A stretch of 64,000 nt of DNA from Hypomesus transpacificus (GCF_021917145.1 NC_061064.1:2184634-2248633); one strand, 5' to 3'; positions 11,083 to 34,582 are shown, numbered from the stretch's first letter. Made by a program: numbers and translations. Notes: generated from the letters alone by a model not told the origin.

Positions 11083-13470
11083 TCAGTCATCCTCCTCCTC
11101 CTCCTCCTCTCCGTCCAGGCCCTCTGCCTCCTCTTGAGCGGCCCTCTGGTCCTCCAGAGCTGCCTTCAGCGCCTGCTCCTCCTCCAGACTGGGGTCCTGG
11201 GCCTCCGTGATCTCCGGCCCACTGGGGTACTCGCGCTGGGGCGCGGGGGGCCCGGTTGGGGTGTAGCCGTCTCCAGCGAACTTCACCCCCCAGCCAATGT
11301 AGATGTTCTCGAATTTCCTACACGGATAACAAGAACAGAATCATTTTTTTCTTCAAACTGGGATGTTGTCTAACCAGGCGTTTGGTACTTTTGACTCAGA
11401 CTTAGATAAATCGCGAAAGAAATCCCATCTTACTTGCCACTCGCGTACGAATATGCTCCTGGCCACAGGTTGGAGCGCAGCACGGCAACAGCAAACTGAG
11501 AAATAAGGTGTGAAGACATCCTGGAACTCCAGGGAGGGGTTTCGAACACCTCTGCAACAAACACAACGTCAGCACTTTATCAGAGCAGAACGCAGGAGGG
11601 GGCGGGGGGCTTCGAGGCCTGTAGAGAAGGGGGGGGGGTGGGGGAGGAGTGAGGAGGGGGGGGTCTCACCTATGTCCTCAGTGAGAGGAGTGAGGAGGGG
11701 GGGTCTCACCTATGTCCTCAGTGAGAGGAGTGAGGAGGGTGGGTCTCCCCTATGTCCTCAGTGAGAGGAGTGAGGAGGGGGGGTCTCACCTATGTCCTCA
11801 GTGAGAGGAGTGAGGAGGGGGGGTCCCACTTCTGGTTCTGGCTCGTCAGGCTCCTCCTCTTTCTCCTCTTCTCCTTCCTCCTCAAATTCATCCTCCGGCT
11901 TCTCCACCTGGTTCACCCACACACAGCGACCCTGCAGGGGGGACCGAGCGCCCGTCAGCATCCGAGCTGCCATGGCTGTGATGGAGCCGTTACGTGGAGG
12001 GCAGTGAGCACACTGAATGCTAATCCACAGATCCTAGAGCGTTACCTGTTGTAAGATGTGCTGGACGTGATGCACCCAGGCAGACAGAGATTCGGCCATC
12101 TCGTGAACAGGTATGCCCTCGAAGTCGGGGTTCTCCTCGTAGCCGTCTCGAGCACCCTCCTCCTCCTCCTCCCCTTCCTCCTCTCCGAACTGGTAGAAGC
12201 CCAGGGGACTGACGTGTGAGCCGGCTGAGATGCGAGCTACCTGTGCCCTTAAGTAGTTGGCCTCGTTGCCCGGGAACGGGGGGTAGCTGACGACGGGGGC
12301 ATCCAGTCTGCCTGTGAAGAACTTGCGTATGTGACGTGCAGCCGTCACCTGGGCTGGAGTCACAGCCGGCAGCTTCACCCAGGGAAGGCCCGGCTCTGTG
12401 CATACAAAGTAGCTGTACTTGTTAGCCCCCGTGTGGTTTTCCTCTTTTGGCACCACCGGTGGAGGCTTGTAGGTAGAGCGAGGGAGAGGGTCTGCCTAAA
12501 GGGAAACAGATCGCCGCGGGTTTTAATGAACGTGAAGTACAGCAAAAACACAGGCCTTTGATTATCATTGTCATCATGAAGGACAGTAAGGAAACAGCTC
12601 TTTTATTCTCTTTATCATCTTGTTCTACTCACCACGTCTACCACCTCGGTGTCTTCCTCCTCCTCTCGAGTCTCTCTCTTCTCCTCCTCTTCCACCACTT
12701 CCTCCACCACCTCCTCCTCTTCCTCCTCCCCCTCTCTGTACTCGCCTTCGGCCACTATATAATTACTGTCCGTGCCCAGAACCTTGCCCCAAAACCGGCA
12801 GCGATGCAGAGGTTGTGTGTCCACCAGGTGTTTGAGTGCTAGGAATATTCTGTGCATCTCCTCTCTGCCCAGACCAACTCCAGCTTGCTCTAGGAAAAAG
12901 GCAAGCTCTCCTACATTGGGAAGAGGTGTATCAACCTGATAACAGGGGGTGGGGGGGGGGGGGGCATATTTTGATTGACTAGATCCACAGGATATTATTT
13001 ATTTAGGCTAGATGTATCTTGTCGAAGTTGTGAAAACTCACCAGCTCCTCCTCCTGGTCACCCTCATCCCCGCCACCCCGAGAGAACAGCAATCTCTGCT
13101 TCTCAGCCAACAGCTGGGTAGCGGGGATGAAAGCCACATCTCGCAATGTGCTCTGCGTTTCAGGAAGCATTCCCCGTTTCACCTCACGACTCATATCTTC
13201 AAAGATGTCGACCACATTTTCTGGACGTTCATCCATCACCTTAGTTAGTAACCGTGCCAAGTGGTCGTAGCTGGAAAGTGAAGTGCAAATCAACTGTGAT
13301 TAACTTCACATGCATAGTGTAAGTTATAATGCTTGACAATCCAAACTACAACCACCACTTTATACTCACAGGTTGATGTTACTTTTAGTGCTATTCTTCA
13401 GCAAGAAAGCCTTGAAGTTGACCGTCATTTCTTCCGTTTGGTTGGTCGGCGCAGGCTCCGCAGACGCCAT
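11083..13470 (-). CDS. rsph4a: Radial spoke head protein 4/6 homolog A
   Basis: This is a structural subunit of the radial spoke head in motile 9+2 cilia and flagella. Exons in transcript order: 13470-13370, 13270-13042, 12935-12633, 12495-12046, 11931-11790, 11551-11434, 11317-11083; they total 526 codons and the stop is TGA at 11085-11083. Family motifs seen are [20 protein letters not shown], the conserved [15 protein letters not shown] and FWGKVLGT, the block [38 protein letters not shown], and [22 protein letters not shown]. Two poly-Glu stretches and an acidic C-terminus are typical. At 525 aa it is shorter than mammalian RSPH4A/6A (about 716 aa), mainly at the N-terminus. It lies directly beside symplekin, as human RSPH6A does, so the RSPH6A name may be the better ortholog. 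The last base pairs of exon 5 lie in a 40-bp tandem repeat (see findings). Confidence 0.92.
11644..11830 (-). repeat. 40-bp minisatellite covering the exon 5 splice donor
   Basis: Four units with a 40-bp period each carry TCTCACCTATGTCCTCA (starting near 11664, 11704 and 11784; the one at 11744 reads TCTCCCC). On the minus strand each intact unit contains the donor CATAG|GTGAGA. The copy with its junction at 11790/11789 gives the correct phase into exon 6. Confidence 0.9.
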
Positions 13471-13845
13471 CTCTATGACTTATCAAACGTTACTTTGCTT
13501 TGGCAATGCTGTTAAGTTGTTTGAGTAGCCACACACAATTCACCAAAGGAAGTATTTAACCACACATTCAACATACGACCTATTCTTTAAACTTAGAGAA
13601 ACTATGGATCGACAGCTCAAAATACTGCCGTCGGTTTTGACATTCTCTAGAAACAAAGAGTTGGTTACGATGGTAAACAATTGGGTTGCTAAGCACAATG
13701 CACGTGCACGTTCGATCGCGCGCCCGGACCACAGACTGGACCGCGGCTCTCTGACTCCGCTGGACATGAACTGGACACAGTTCAGCTCAATGTTGCATTT
13801 CAAATATCCCCAAAAATATAGACGTGATACAATCTTAGAAACAGT

Positions 13846-13851
13846 TTTATT
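13846..13851 (-). other. Polyadenylation signal for symplekin
   Basis: AATAAA on the minus strand lies about 140 bp downstream of the stop. This leaves only about 300 bp to the next gene on the same strand. Confidence 0.5.
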
Positions 13852-13990
13852 CATCATGGCAAGAAGACATTTCCAAGACATTTTCCAGACAAAAACATGT
13901 AACCTAGGCTTAAACCAACTAAACAACGTCTATTTTCGAAAATACATTGTCGCACTTAATTCTTTAGTATCCGTTTTTGTTTTATCTGAA

Positions 13991-22512
<8,522 letters not shown>

Positions 22513-24046
22513 CTATGACAGACACAAAGTTCAGTCTTTCTAGCCAAGTGACTAACAGTAAACTAATACCAGTAATGTGTGCTACCACAATAAGCTATCT
22601 GATTTACTAGGACTCAGGTTTAAGTGGTAGGTCTAAGAAGTAATGTTAATTTGTTAACTAAACCTATTACAATCATCTACCGGCAAAACAATTGCCCCGG
22701 CGATTGTGAGAACACACGAGCTAGCCAGCTAGTCTACGCAGGACAAAAACTAAGCTAACTAGCTACAACTTACCTTATCACACGTACTACGGCTCTGACA
22801 CCACACAATACTACGGATGCAACAACAAAATTTACGAAACAAGATGTTGTTAGGTAGCCTGTTGGTCTAAAGATGTGCTAGGATGCCGCCATGTTTGACG
22901 GATGTTTGACGGTATTTCCTTGATGCAACGAAAATAAACTTCCGGGGAAAAGATTTTCGTTCGGTCCTATGGTTCGGTCAAGCTCCAATGACTGTGTGAT
23001 AAAAACCCAGAAAGCAATCTTTATTTAGCTTATGAAAGAAGCTAATTTAAAACAGTCATTAGATCAGTGTGCTTAGCGGCATCTACATCAAAATCCAACT
23101 TGAAAGCACTTGACATGATGTATTATCATCAGTCTTTGATAGTATTTTGTAACCCCTCCACACACGTATACTCCCATACCCCATATTTGAAAAATGCAAA
23201 TAAATACAAAGCAACACAAATCAAACTAAACAAACAATTTTCCTTTCCTTTTGTCATATCCTTTATTAATGCATGTATTTACTCCTGTTGCAGAGGAATT
23301 CTTTCAAATATGTCAGCCAGGCCTTTAATCCAATCACAGTCGAGAAGCGCTCACTGACTAGAGGGCGGCTAGACAGGAACATTATTCGTCCATTTTGTAC
23401 AGTCGGTCGGTGCATGATTCTCTGGCAAGAAACGATTGTGGTCTGGACGAGGGAAAAAGGAAAGGTTTGCAATGCATATTATTAGTTTGCAATCCTGCAT
23501 GAAAACTATTGTTTATATGTCTAATGCAAATTGATCGCTTTAGCGTTGAGTTTTAAACGTATTTAACGTAGCTCTTAAGATTGCAAGCTGCAAGTGCAAT
23601 CTACCAATGCTTTGTCGCAGAAACCGTTTAAGCTAACGCGGTTGCTAGCTACGTCTAGCTAGCTCTACATTGCTTGTCAGAAACGAAACTTATATCACAG
23701 TTGATAAAGCAGTGCGATACTAAAGTTTGGTAAATAGCCTAGTATTGTCTAGAGCTAGCCAAACCGTGTCGGTTCAAACTGTGGTGTTAGCTAACGTAGA
23801 CTGGCGACAGACGTTGATTAAAATAGCGAGTAGCTAGCTAGTTATGTTTATCAACAGGAAAGGTAGATAGGCTAGCTGTTAGCTAGGCGGACAAGCTAAC
23901 GTAGTTAGCTGGTTAACTAATAAACATACGCTTATTGTACATAGTTTTGCTCTGCTAGCTGTCCTTAAGCGAAAGTTAAGTATATTCTTCTAAACTCTTC
24001 CTCAGACTGAGATTGCTGATCACTGAAACTGGACGGTGCATGAAAA
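22513..24046. promoter_or_regulatory. Head-to-head promoter region of sympk and hnrnpul1
   Basis: A likely non-coding symplekin first exon ends at a minus-strand donor near 22775 (plus strand CTTAC|CTTATCACACG). GCCGCCATGTTT at 22885-22896 (AACATGGCGGC on the minus strand) matches the YY1 core-promoter motif near its probable start. On the plus strand a likely non-coding hnrnpul1 first exon ends near 23465, before an acceptor CCTCAG at about 24005. The 23630-23960 stretch is dense in TAGCTAGC/GCTAAC palindromes. Start sites are inferred. Confidence 0.45.
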
Positions 24047-26903
24047 ATGAGCGGAATCAATGTGAAGAAGCTCAAAGTCAACGAGCTGAAAGAGGAGCTT
24101 CAGCTACGTGGCCTCGACACTCGTGGACTCAAGGCGGACCTTGTCGTGAGGTTGAAGGCGGCACTTGATGCCGAAGCAGCGGGTGAGGTTGCCGGACCAC
24201 CCGTTGCAGAAGTTGTGGATGAGGGGGAGGAAGAACAAGATGAAGGGGGAGATGAGGACGATGACTATCCCGAAGGAGGCAACAGTCTGTCAGGTATTTC
24301 AACTCAACTTAATTTCGAAGAGAGATGTTCGTAGTAAACATGGCCATGTAGTGTATGCACTTAACGGTGTACATCCGTTGCATTGCAGGGAGTTGTATGC
24401 AAAAGTAGTACTCATTTGTGCAGTTGTTATGCGGTTCACAATTGACCAGTATATTTTTACAAATCAGGGGAAGATGAGGAGTCGTATCGCGTGGAAGATC
24501 TAGCACGGCTTGACCAAGAACCTGACGCGGAACAGTCTGAGGAGGAAAATGTGATTGATGACCAGAGTGAAGAAGATAGTCTGGATGGAGGGCCGGCGTT
24601 TGGTGGAGTCCCTGCAATGAATTATGGGATTGGTGACTTCACAGATGATGTGATTGAGCCTCCGACCACAAAAGCCTTCGAGTCAGAGGTGAAGCCGGAG
24701 TATCGAGCTGATACACCAGAACTTCAGATGCTAGAACTGGAGGTAAAGGAACCAGTGCATTCAGAACCTGAACCTGAAGCACGTTTGGAGGATAATCCTG
24801 AAGGTAAACCAGGTTAGTATATTACAAAACCTTTTTAAAACAGGCTAGGTAAAAAAAAACATCTGTCATGAGAAACCATTCCTTAAGCAACCTTCCCTCA
24901 CCTTTCTTCTCGTTTTTTTCGGGGCATAGATGAAATCGAGACGGACGCAGACATCAAGATGGAGGCAGAGCACCAGCAGTCAAACAAGCCTCCTCCTCAG
25001 CTTGACCCCCAGCCTGACCCGGAAGCAGAACAGCCAGAGGAGCTCCTGGAGGCAGAAAAACCAGAGCAGGTTTCTCAGGAGGAGCAACCAGATCTGCCTG
25101 TGAAGGAGGAGCAGAAGGAGGCCCAAAAGCCAGAGCTGGACGTGAAGAAGGAGGAGGGGGAGGAGGAGGCCAGGCAGCCAGAACCAGCCAACGATTGGGA
25201 GGCCATGGATGCAGAGCAGGCAGGCCAAGCCAAATCTGAAGATGACAAGCAGGGCGTTAGCCGCAAGAGACCGCACGAAGAAGGCCGTGGATACGGCTAT
25301 TATGAGCACAGGGAGGACAGACGGTTAGATTAACTTAAAAATTTACGCTTGTAACTTTTCTTTAAATGATAAAAAAAAAAAAATTAGACGGACGCAAGTT
25401 TTGTGTTGGCTGATCATCTGGTTTGTTTGTGGTTGAGATGCTTCATGTTTTCTGCTGGCACACACAGGGCTCGCTCTCCTCAGCCCCCAGCGGAAGAGGA
25501 GGAGGAAGATTTCGACGACACTTTAGTGGCCATCGATACCTGTAAGCAAAGCCCCTTTTGCATGAATGCATGTTAAGAGTCATTAGAGTTACACGCCCTT
25601 TGAGTTAACTCACTCTCTTCCACAGACAACTGTGATCTCCACTTCAAGGTGTCACGCGACAGATACAGTGGCTATCCCCTGACCATCGAAGGCTTCGCAT
25701 ACCTGTGGTCAGGTGCGCGAGCTTCTTATGGGGTCAACAAGGGGCGAGTCTGCTTTGAAATGAAGGTACAGCTCTCTAATTTGACTTTCAGATGCATGCA
25801 AAACACTGTTGCAAATCGTTCTCTGAATTCCTGGCTTTAATCCCATGAGAACCTGGTTTTCATTAGGCCTTGTTTTTTGTTGTCATCCAGATCAATGAGG
25901 AGATCTCTGTGAAGCACTTGCCCAGTAGTGAGCCTGATCCACATGTGGTGCGGATTGGCTGGTCCCTGGACAGCTGCAGTACACAACTGGGTTAGTCTGA
26001 CACGTTTTCCAAAGGCAGGAGATAGAATATAACCCAAACCCTGTGAATTTAATTTTACTTTAAAGATCACGTTTTTTCCGGGTTTTTTTTAAACAGGTGA
26101 AGAGCCTTTCTCTTATGGATACGGAGGAACTGGGAAAAAGTCTTTAAACTGCAAATTTGAGGACTACGGCGAGAAGTTTGGTGAAAACGATGTCCTGGGT
26201 TGCTATGTGGTAAGTAGCGGTTAGATGTTTTTGTGCCAAAGAGGAGGAGAACTGCACAGCAGTGACCCTCTCTCTTGTCCAGGACTTTGAAAACGGCGAA
26301 GAGGTGGAGATGGCTTTCTCCAAAAACGGCAAGTGGCTGGACGTGGCGTTTCGTGTTTCTCGCGAGGAGCTGGCTGGGCGCGCTCTCATCCCCCACGTCC
26401 TGGTGAAGAACTGTGCCATCGAGTTCAACTTCGGACAGAAAGAGGAGCCTTTCTTCCCTCTCCCAGAAGGATACACCTTCATCCAGGATGTGAAACTGGA
26501 GGACAGGGTCCGGGGAACCATTGGGCCTGTCTCCAAAGCTGACTGTGAGGTGAGCGTGGCCCATTTGATATTTGCTACATTAACTGAAATCCTGTGTGTG
26601 TGTGTATGGGTGCAGTTACACATGTCAAACACATCTGTGTTTTGTGTTTCTCTCTCTGCGTGTGTCTGTATTCTGTCAGCTGCTGATGATGGTAGGCCTG
26701 CCTGCATCTGGGAAAACAACCTGGGCCGTGAAGCACGCGCTGGAGAATCCTGAGAAGAGATTCAACATCCTGGGCACCAACGCCATCATGGAGAAAATGA
26801 AGGTCAGCTGAAAAGTATTTATAAAAAAAAATTTTAAAAAAGGATTTTGGAGAATTTCTGCTTTGTTTGGATTGAAATGAAGTGTAGACTGAGACTCAGA
26901 AAC

Positions 26904-26942
<39 letters not shown>

Positions 26943-29900
26943 AGTTCACATAGATAATGACCCAGGCAAAAATGTAACCCGGGTCCCTGTGGTAAGGCGT
27001 TAGCCTAAATTGTACGCTTACAAGCAACAACCAGGGCGCCCCGAAAATGTGATCGGTGCAGCTTGTGTAAAGGCACCACACTTAAGTCAGTAATATCATG
27101 TAAGTAATACAACTTTTAATAATCTAACCCTTCAGGTGATGGGACTGCGTCGCCAACGAAACTATGCAGGCCGCTGGGACATCCTAATCCAGCAAGCGAC
27201 ACAGTGTCTGAACAGACTGATCCAGATCGCAGCCCGCAAGAAACGCAACTACATCCTGGACCAGGTACTGTCAGACCTCCCCCCTCCGTTTGCCCCTCTG
27301 CTGTCCTCTGATGCACATGTACATTAATGCACTTGTGATATGCTGTTTCTCTAGAAGCCTTGAACCACATCTGAACTCCTGGAAGTGACCTCACTTTCCC
27401 TTGTCCTGAACATGCTGATGAATTTGTTTTTGATTACCGTAATTGAAAACCAGAATATGTCGTTGTATGTTTTTTTTTTTTTTTACTCCTTCAGTACTTT
27501 TGAATTTCTTGATTGTATGTCATGTTGGAAAAAGCTATAAGCTGCTAAAATAAGATGTTGAAATCAAGTAAACACTGCTGGGTGGTGAGTAAGAAATACA
27601 CCTTATGTTGCTAAGTTAAAGCTAAAGAGTTAGCACAGGTTTAAACTCACATCACCTCTGATGTAAGATTAGATAGATGTTATTAGATATCTACATACAG
27701 ACTGCATATGGAACTTAAAAATATTGTGTGTTAAATGAATGAAACATCAAGGTAAGTGAATTAACATGCTCAAATTTACAGGACAATGGCAAAGTTAAAT
27801 TACGGTAGGTACGGTCTAACGGACATTCGAGTGCTTTGGAACATGTGAGTACTGACAGGTAGGTAGTGTATGTTTGTTACATGATGAGGAGACGAATGAC
27901 CATGTGACAGGAAGCAGGTAAGTGCTTGTAAGTAACTGGGGACCCTGGTATTAATAATGAGATTCAAGACATACAGGTGTACCCCATTCAAGGGGAGGAA
28001 TTCTTTTAAGATGAGCTCACAGTGTGATCCTGTGGAGTTTGGGGGCATGCAGGGGAGACAGTGTGTGTGAAGCTTTCATGGCGTGACGGAACAAGAATAA
28101 CATGCATATTGGCGATACTTGAGACGAGTTAGTCTGATGTAGTGAATATGACGTAAGACCGGGAGTAGCAGCTGTTCATGAGACACAAAAGAAGACAACA
28201 GTCCTATTGTCAGTCAGATTTGTCACAGAGTTGTTGTAAAACAGATGCTGACGTCAGCCCAGGGTTGTAGCAGTGTGACCATGTCATAGCTCGAGAGTTG
28301 TCACTCTTAATCTTGCTGCCACGGGTCCCCCAAGTTCTTTCTGACAGGAAACGGTTGACCTAGACACTCAGGTAAGTTTGTGGGGTTGTGAGAGACGAGA
28401 ATATGTAGTTCCAGAGACCTAGGCATGAAAAACAACTCTCACACTTTCATCATTGCAGGAATCCAATTTTCCCTCCTAATGAAGGCAAAGCCGTAACGAA
28501 AGTAAACGAAAAATAATGAAAAGCTTGTACTTCTTTCTTGTCACCATTGCTAGACAAATGTATATGGATCAGCCCAGAGACGAAAAATGCGTCCTTTTGA
28601 AGGTTTTCAACGCAAGGCTATTGTAATTTGTCCCACGGACGAGGATATTAAAGAGCGAACGTTAAAGCGAACTGATGAGGAAGGGAAGGATGTGCCCGAT
28701 CATGCTGTTTTAGAAATGAAAGGTAGGAATTCCATGGATAACCCCCCCCAAAAATAAAAAAAACAACACAAGACAATGTATTTGCCATGTTTTTTTTGTT
28801 TTGACGAAAGTTGGAAGACAACCCCCTCCCCCCCCCCCCCCCTCCCCCCAGAGAGATACTCTCTATCTTCCCTCTGTTTTTCATTCTCTTGTTCTGTCAC
28901 TTTCATCCCCCATTTCTCTGGCACTGCAAACTCGGGTGATGTCCGAATCAAGTGTTAGCTTTGGCCTTAACCCTTGAAGGATTATCCTGCGTTTACATTT
29001 TACAAATTTAATGGAAGCCATTGGTTTGAGTTCACCCCAGTAGTATGATCAGGACACTTATGTCAATAGACTACGCTACCACAAGCTCTGCTTGTGGTTT
29101 GCAGCTGCAGACTATTACCCCTCTTTTCATAACTTTTTAGTTTCTGTAGTTTTATATTTGTTTGATTTTAGTTTATTTTCTCCTTCATTTCCATTATCTA
29201 AACTGGAGCAAATCCTCCCCAGTCCTTTTGAGGTACAGTTTTGCTCCAGGCCTGTATAACTTTCTCTATCACCTAACTTATTCTCCCCCACTTCCGTCTC
29301 CCCCCCTCTCTCCCCCCCGTATCCCGTGGTCAATAAGATGGTGATAACGCTTTTCTTTGTCTTTCGACGGCGCCGCCTCACCCGTCCTGACCGCGCCCCT
29401 CTGCTTCCCGTAGCCAACTTTGTGCTCCCAGAAGCTGGAGAGTTTCTAGACGAGGTGACCTACGTGGAGCTGCAGCGTGATGAGGCTGAGGTGCTGGTGA
29501 AGCAGTACATCGAGGAGGGCCGCAAGGCCGGCCCGCCCCCAGAGAAGCGCTTTGACAACCGCCAGGGGGGCTTCAGGGGGCGTGGCGGGGGCTTCCAGCG
29601 CTTCGATGCCCGCGGTGGTCCCACGGGGGGCAGTCGAGGGGGCTACCAGAACCGTGGTGGCCCTGGAGGAGGAAACTTCAGAGGAGGTGAGGCCTTTATA
29701 CGTTCTACATTCTGCGTGGGTCTGTTTTAAACGCTCGAGGGACTCAGCATTTTTGCTTTTGTCAGGGTACAACAGAGGGGGCTACCAGCAGAATCGCTGG
29801 GGCACTAACCAGCGTGAGGTAGGGACGGGAGCCAGAGGCGCCTACAACCGCAACCAGCAGTCTGCAGGAGGAGGAGGAGGAGGAGCAGGAGGAGGGTACA

Positions 29901-30890
29901 ACGGCAATCGCCAAGGCCAGTACAACAAAGCAGGCAGTGGAAGTTACAGCCAGGGACAGGTAAACACTGAAGAAGTCTCCTCTGAACCCAATTGCGGTGA
30001 AAGTACCAAGTCAATGAAGTCAACACGTACTCTCATAATTATGAGACTCGGAATTAAACGAGAGTTGGATTAAGTGTTGTCGTTTTCTCTCTCTCCCTAG
30101 GCACAGTCGTACAACCAGGGATACAATCAAGGTAACTACAATCAGGGCAACTACAATCAAGGCTACAACTATGGAAACTACAGCCAGTATCCAGGTTACA
30201 GCCAGACCTATAGCCAAGCTCCTGCTGCCAGTGGGCAGAGCTACAACCAGCAGCAGCAGCAGCAGCAGAGCTACAACCAGCAGTACCAGCAGGTGAGACC
30301 AGACACCATCTGGCTCGCATCAAGATCACTGTTTAATAACCTGCTACTCAGATCACAATATCTCAAATCATAACTCAAGTCTGTGTGTGTGTGTGAATCT
30401 CTCCTTCTCTTCCCCTCCTCTCTCTCTCATGTCCCCCCTTCTCTTTCTCTCTCTCTCATGTCCCCCCTTCTGTCTCATCTCCCCCCTTCTCTTTCTCTCT
30501 CTCTTTCTCTCTCTCTCATCTCCCCCCTTCTTTTTCTCTCTCTCTCATCTCCCCCCTTCTCTTTCTCTCTCTCTTTCTCTCTCTCTCATGTCCCCCCTTC
30601 TCTTTCTCTCTCTCATCTCCCCCCTTCTCTTTCTCTCTCTCTCATCTCCCCCCTTCTCTTTCTCTCTCTCTTTCTCTCTCTCTCTCATCTCCCCCCTTCT
30701 CTTTCTCTCTCTCTCATCTCCCCCCTTCTCTGTCTCTCTCTTCTCTCAGTATGCTCAGCAGTGGCAGCAGTATTACCAGAACCAGAGCCAATGGAATCAA
30801 TACTACAACCAGTACGGCAACTATGGAAACTACTCCAACCAGGGTACCCAAGGCTCTCAGGGTTCTCAAGGCTCCCAGGGAACCCAGTAG
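24047..30890 (+). CDS. hnrnpul1: Heterogeneous nuclear ribonucleoprotein U-like protein 1
   Basis: This nuclear RNA-binding protein acts in transcription, RNA processing and DNA-damage response. Exons: 24047-24293, 24468-24812, 24930-25323, 25468-25541, 25626-25765, 25891-25990, 26097-26209, 26283-26549, 26680-26802, 27136-27264, 28554-28722, 29414-29686, 29766-29959, 30101-30292, 30750-30890; total 967 codons. Order of parts: SAP DNA-binding domain ([20 protein letters not shown], residues about 5-37), a long acidic region (to about 330), SPRY domain ([25 protein letters not shown], about 355-555), a P-loop kinase-like domain with Walker [11 protein letters not shown] (about 567), an RGG box ([10 protein letters not shown]) and a Tyr/Gln/Gly-rich low-complexity tail. 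It is about 110 aa longer than human, mostly in the acidic region. Exon 2 has two usable donors 9 nt apart (24803 or 24812). Confidence 0.95.
26935..27045 (-). mobile_element. Possible tRNA-derived SINE fragment
   Basis: On the minus strand, GGGCGCCCTGGTTG, TTAGGCTAACGCC and GGACCCGGGTTAC look like a degraded tRNA-derived head. It follows a (GA)n run in an hnrnpul1 intron. The evidence is weak. Confidence 0.3.
27265..28553 (+). other. Long hnrnpul1 intron without recognisable features
   Basis: This 1.3-kb intron separates the exon ending in IILDQ-type sequence (NYILDQ) from the exon starting [12 protein letters not shown] see no exon, ncRNA or clear mobile element in it. Confidence 0.6.
30405..30745 (+). 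repeat. CT-rich minisatellite before the last hnrnpul1 exon
   Basis: Degenerate units of CTCTCTCATCTCCCCCCTTC with CTTTCTCTCT spacers extend to the acceptor at 30749. The repeat forms the polypyrimidine tract of the terminal exon. Confidence 0.9.
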
Positions 30891-32207
30891 GGCCCCCCAA
30901 TGAGGCCCCCCGGCCAGGCCCCTGCCAGCTCCCCCATGGTGCCCCATAACAAGATGACTCTCATTCCCTCAGCAGCATTCCATGCTTGTCCTGCCTGCAT
31001 CTCTGCCTTTTTTTTCTTCCAACATCTCCCGTCTTCCTTTCTTATTATAGCGGAATAATTTCAAGGTTTTCATGGTTTTTTTTTTTTTTTTTTTTAAGCC
31101 TAGTTTCACACCTTACATTTTGGGGTTTGTGATTTACTGTTGATGCTTTGACTAGCTTCTTAGCATTAGGAGTTTCTCCATGTAGTCACATGCAGCTGTT
31201 TTCTTTTCCTGACTATTGTTGACCCTGGTCATGTGGAATGAGCAACAATGGGGTAGTTATACGTGCACAAGTAGTGCACAAAGTTTTGTGCAGTGAATGT
31301 TCTTAGAGCTCAGTGTAGCTGGGATTTGCATGTGTACAGTTCAGTTTGTTTTTAAGAGAAAAGGCTGATCGTGTTGGGCAGTTGCAGTTTTGTTTTAAAT
31401 TTACAGTTAATAGTTACTTTTATTTTTAGATCAAAGAACCATACATTTTTAGAGTAATTGGTGTAAACTAATTATCCTCCATAAGATTGATTTAATGCTC
31501 ATCTTACCCCTATTTATTGAAATTGAGGTCTTGAAGACTGATATTTTGATTATTTTTATATAACATTGTACAAAGAGATATTGTGATTGTCAAACATACT
31601 CTAACAACATTTTGTTTCACATCATCTTACACATTTGTAATTCTCATGCTCATCTAGTCCTTCCAATCGTTTTTCCAAATTTAGTGATCATTAGTTAGTT
31701 TGTGTGGTTGTAAACTATTTTATACTGTATACCATGTATGTAAAACAGTATCTGCATGTCATTGTGTTGAATCAAAAAAAATGCCCTTTTTGTATTTGAG
31801 AATATAATCTGAACACACTAAATGGTTTGTCTTGAGTATTTTGTTCCAGTACATTCAGTTGAAATTCCATAACATACTGTAGATAAATTAGGATACATGG
31901 TGTTGGTTTATGGTTTATATTCATGAATTGTTATTACAAATCAGGGTATCCTGCTATGTTTCCTGTATCAAATGTCAGTGTCCACACTGGGCAAGGGAAC
32001 ACATTTTGCACGTTGGTGTTCGCCTGAAATGCGTAAATTGACTCCGCCCATGTTATCCTCATGCAGCGGTCTACGCAAATCAATGTTGCCTGTGGAGTAG
32101 GCTACTTCCGTATTCATTTTGTAAACATTGCAGGTTGCGGAAGACGAACAAGCATTTATATTGTGAATATTCAGACTGGTATAAACTAGCGTCCTTTCTT
32201 GTGATTC
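30891..32207 (+). other. hnrnpul1 3' UTR and intergenic DNA
   Basis: AT-rich non-coding DNA with long T and A runs. I found no canonical AATAAA close to the expected end; AATATA near 31800 is a possible variant signal. The last 200 bp should contain the fam98c promoter. Confidence 0.5.
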
Positions 32208-34291
<2,084 letters not shown>

Positions 34292-34576
34292 CTGTTGTGG
34301 TCTTGTCAATCTGGGTTTTTGTGATTAAGGTTTGCGTGAGATACAGGAACAGAAGCTGACTGACATCCACCTGTTTGCACTTATTTTTCATTTAGAGGGA
34401 AATTTTGTTTCATAATTTCATGAACAAATGTATACATTTCTTATTTGCACAAGTGGAACATTAATTGTAGCAATGCAAATAATTTGTTGCTGCTAGTATA
34501 TGATATCTGTTAGTAGATATTCGGAATTGTTATGATTGCTCATGGGTTTTGAGTGTGCCAATACACTTCTTTCGTG

Positions 34577-34582
34577 AATAAA
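34577..34582 (+). other. Polyadenylation signal for fam98c
   Basis: AATAAA lies about 285 bp after the stop codon at 34289-34291. The remaining stretch to 35016 shows nothing beyond a presumed promoter for the next gene. Confidence 0.6.

Noticed and set aside
23067-23357. 96-aa ORF between symplekin and hnrnpul1
   Set aside because: No recognisable protein features; it lies in the shared promoter region.
30383-30949. 188-aa and 167-aa Ser/Leu/Pro frames
   Set aside because: Translation of the CT-rich repeat; only the last part of one frame is the true hnrnpul1 terminal exon.
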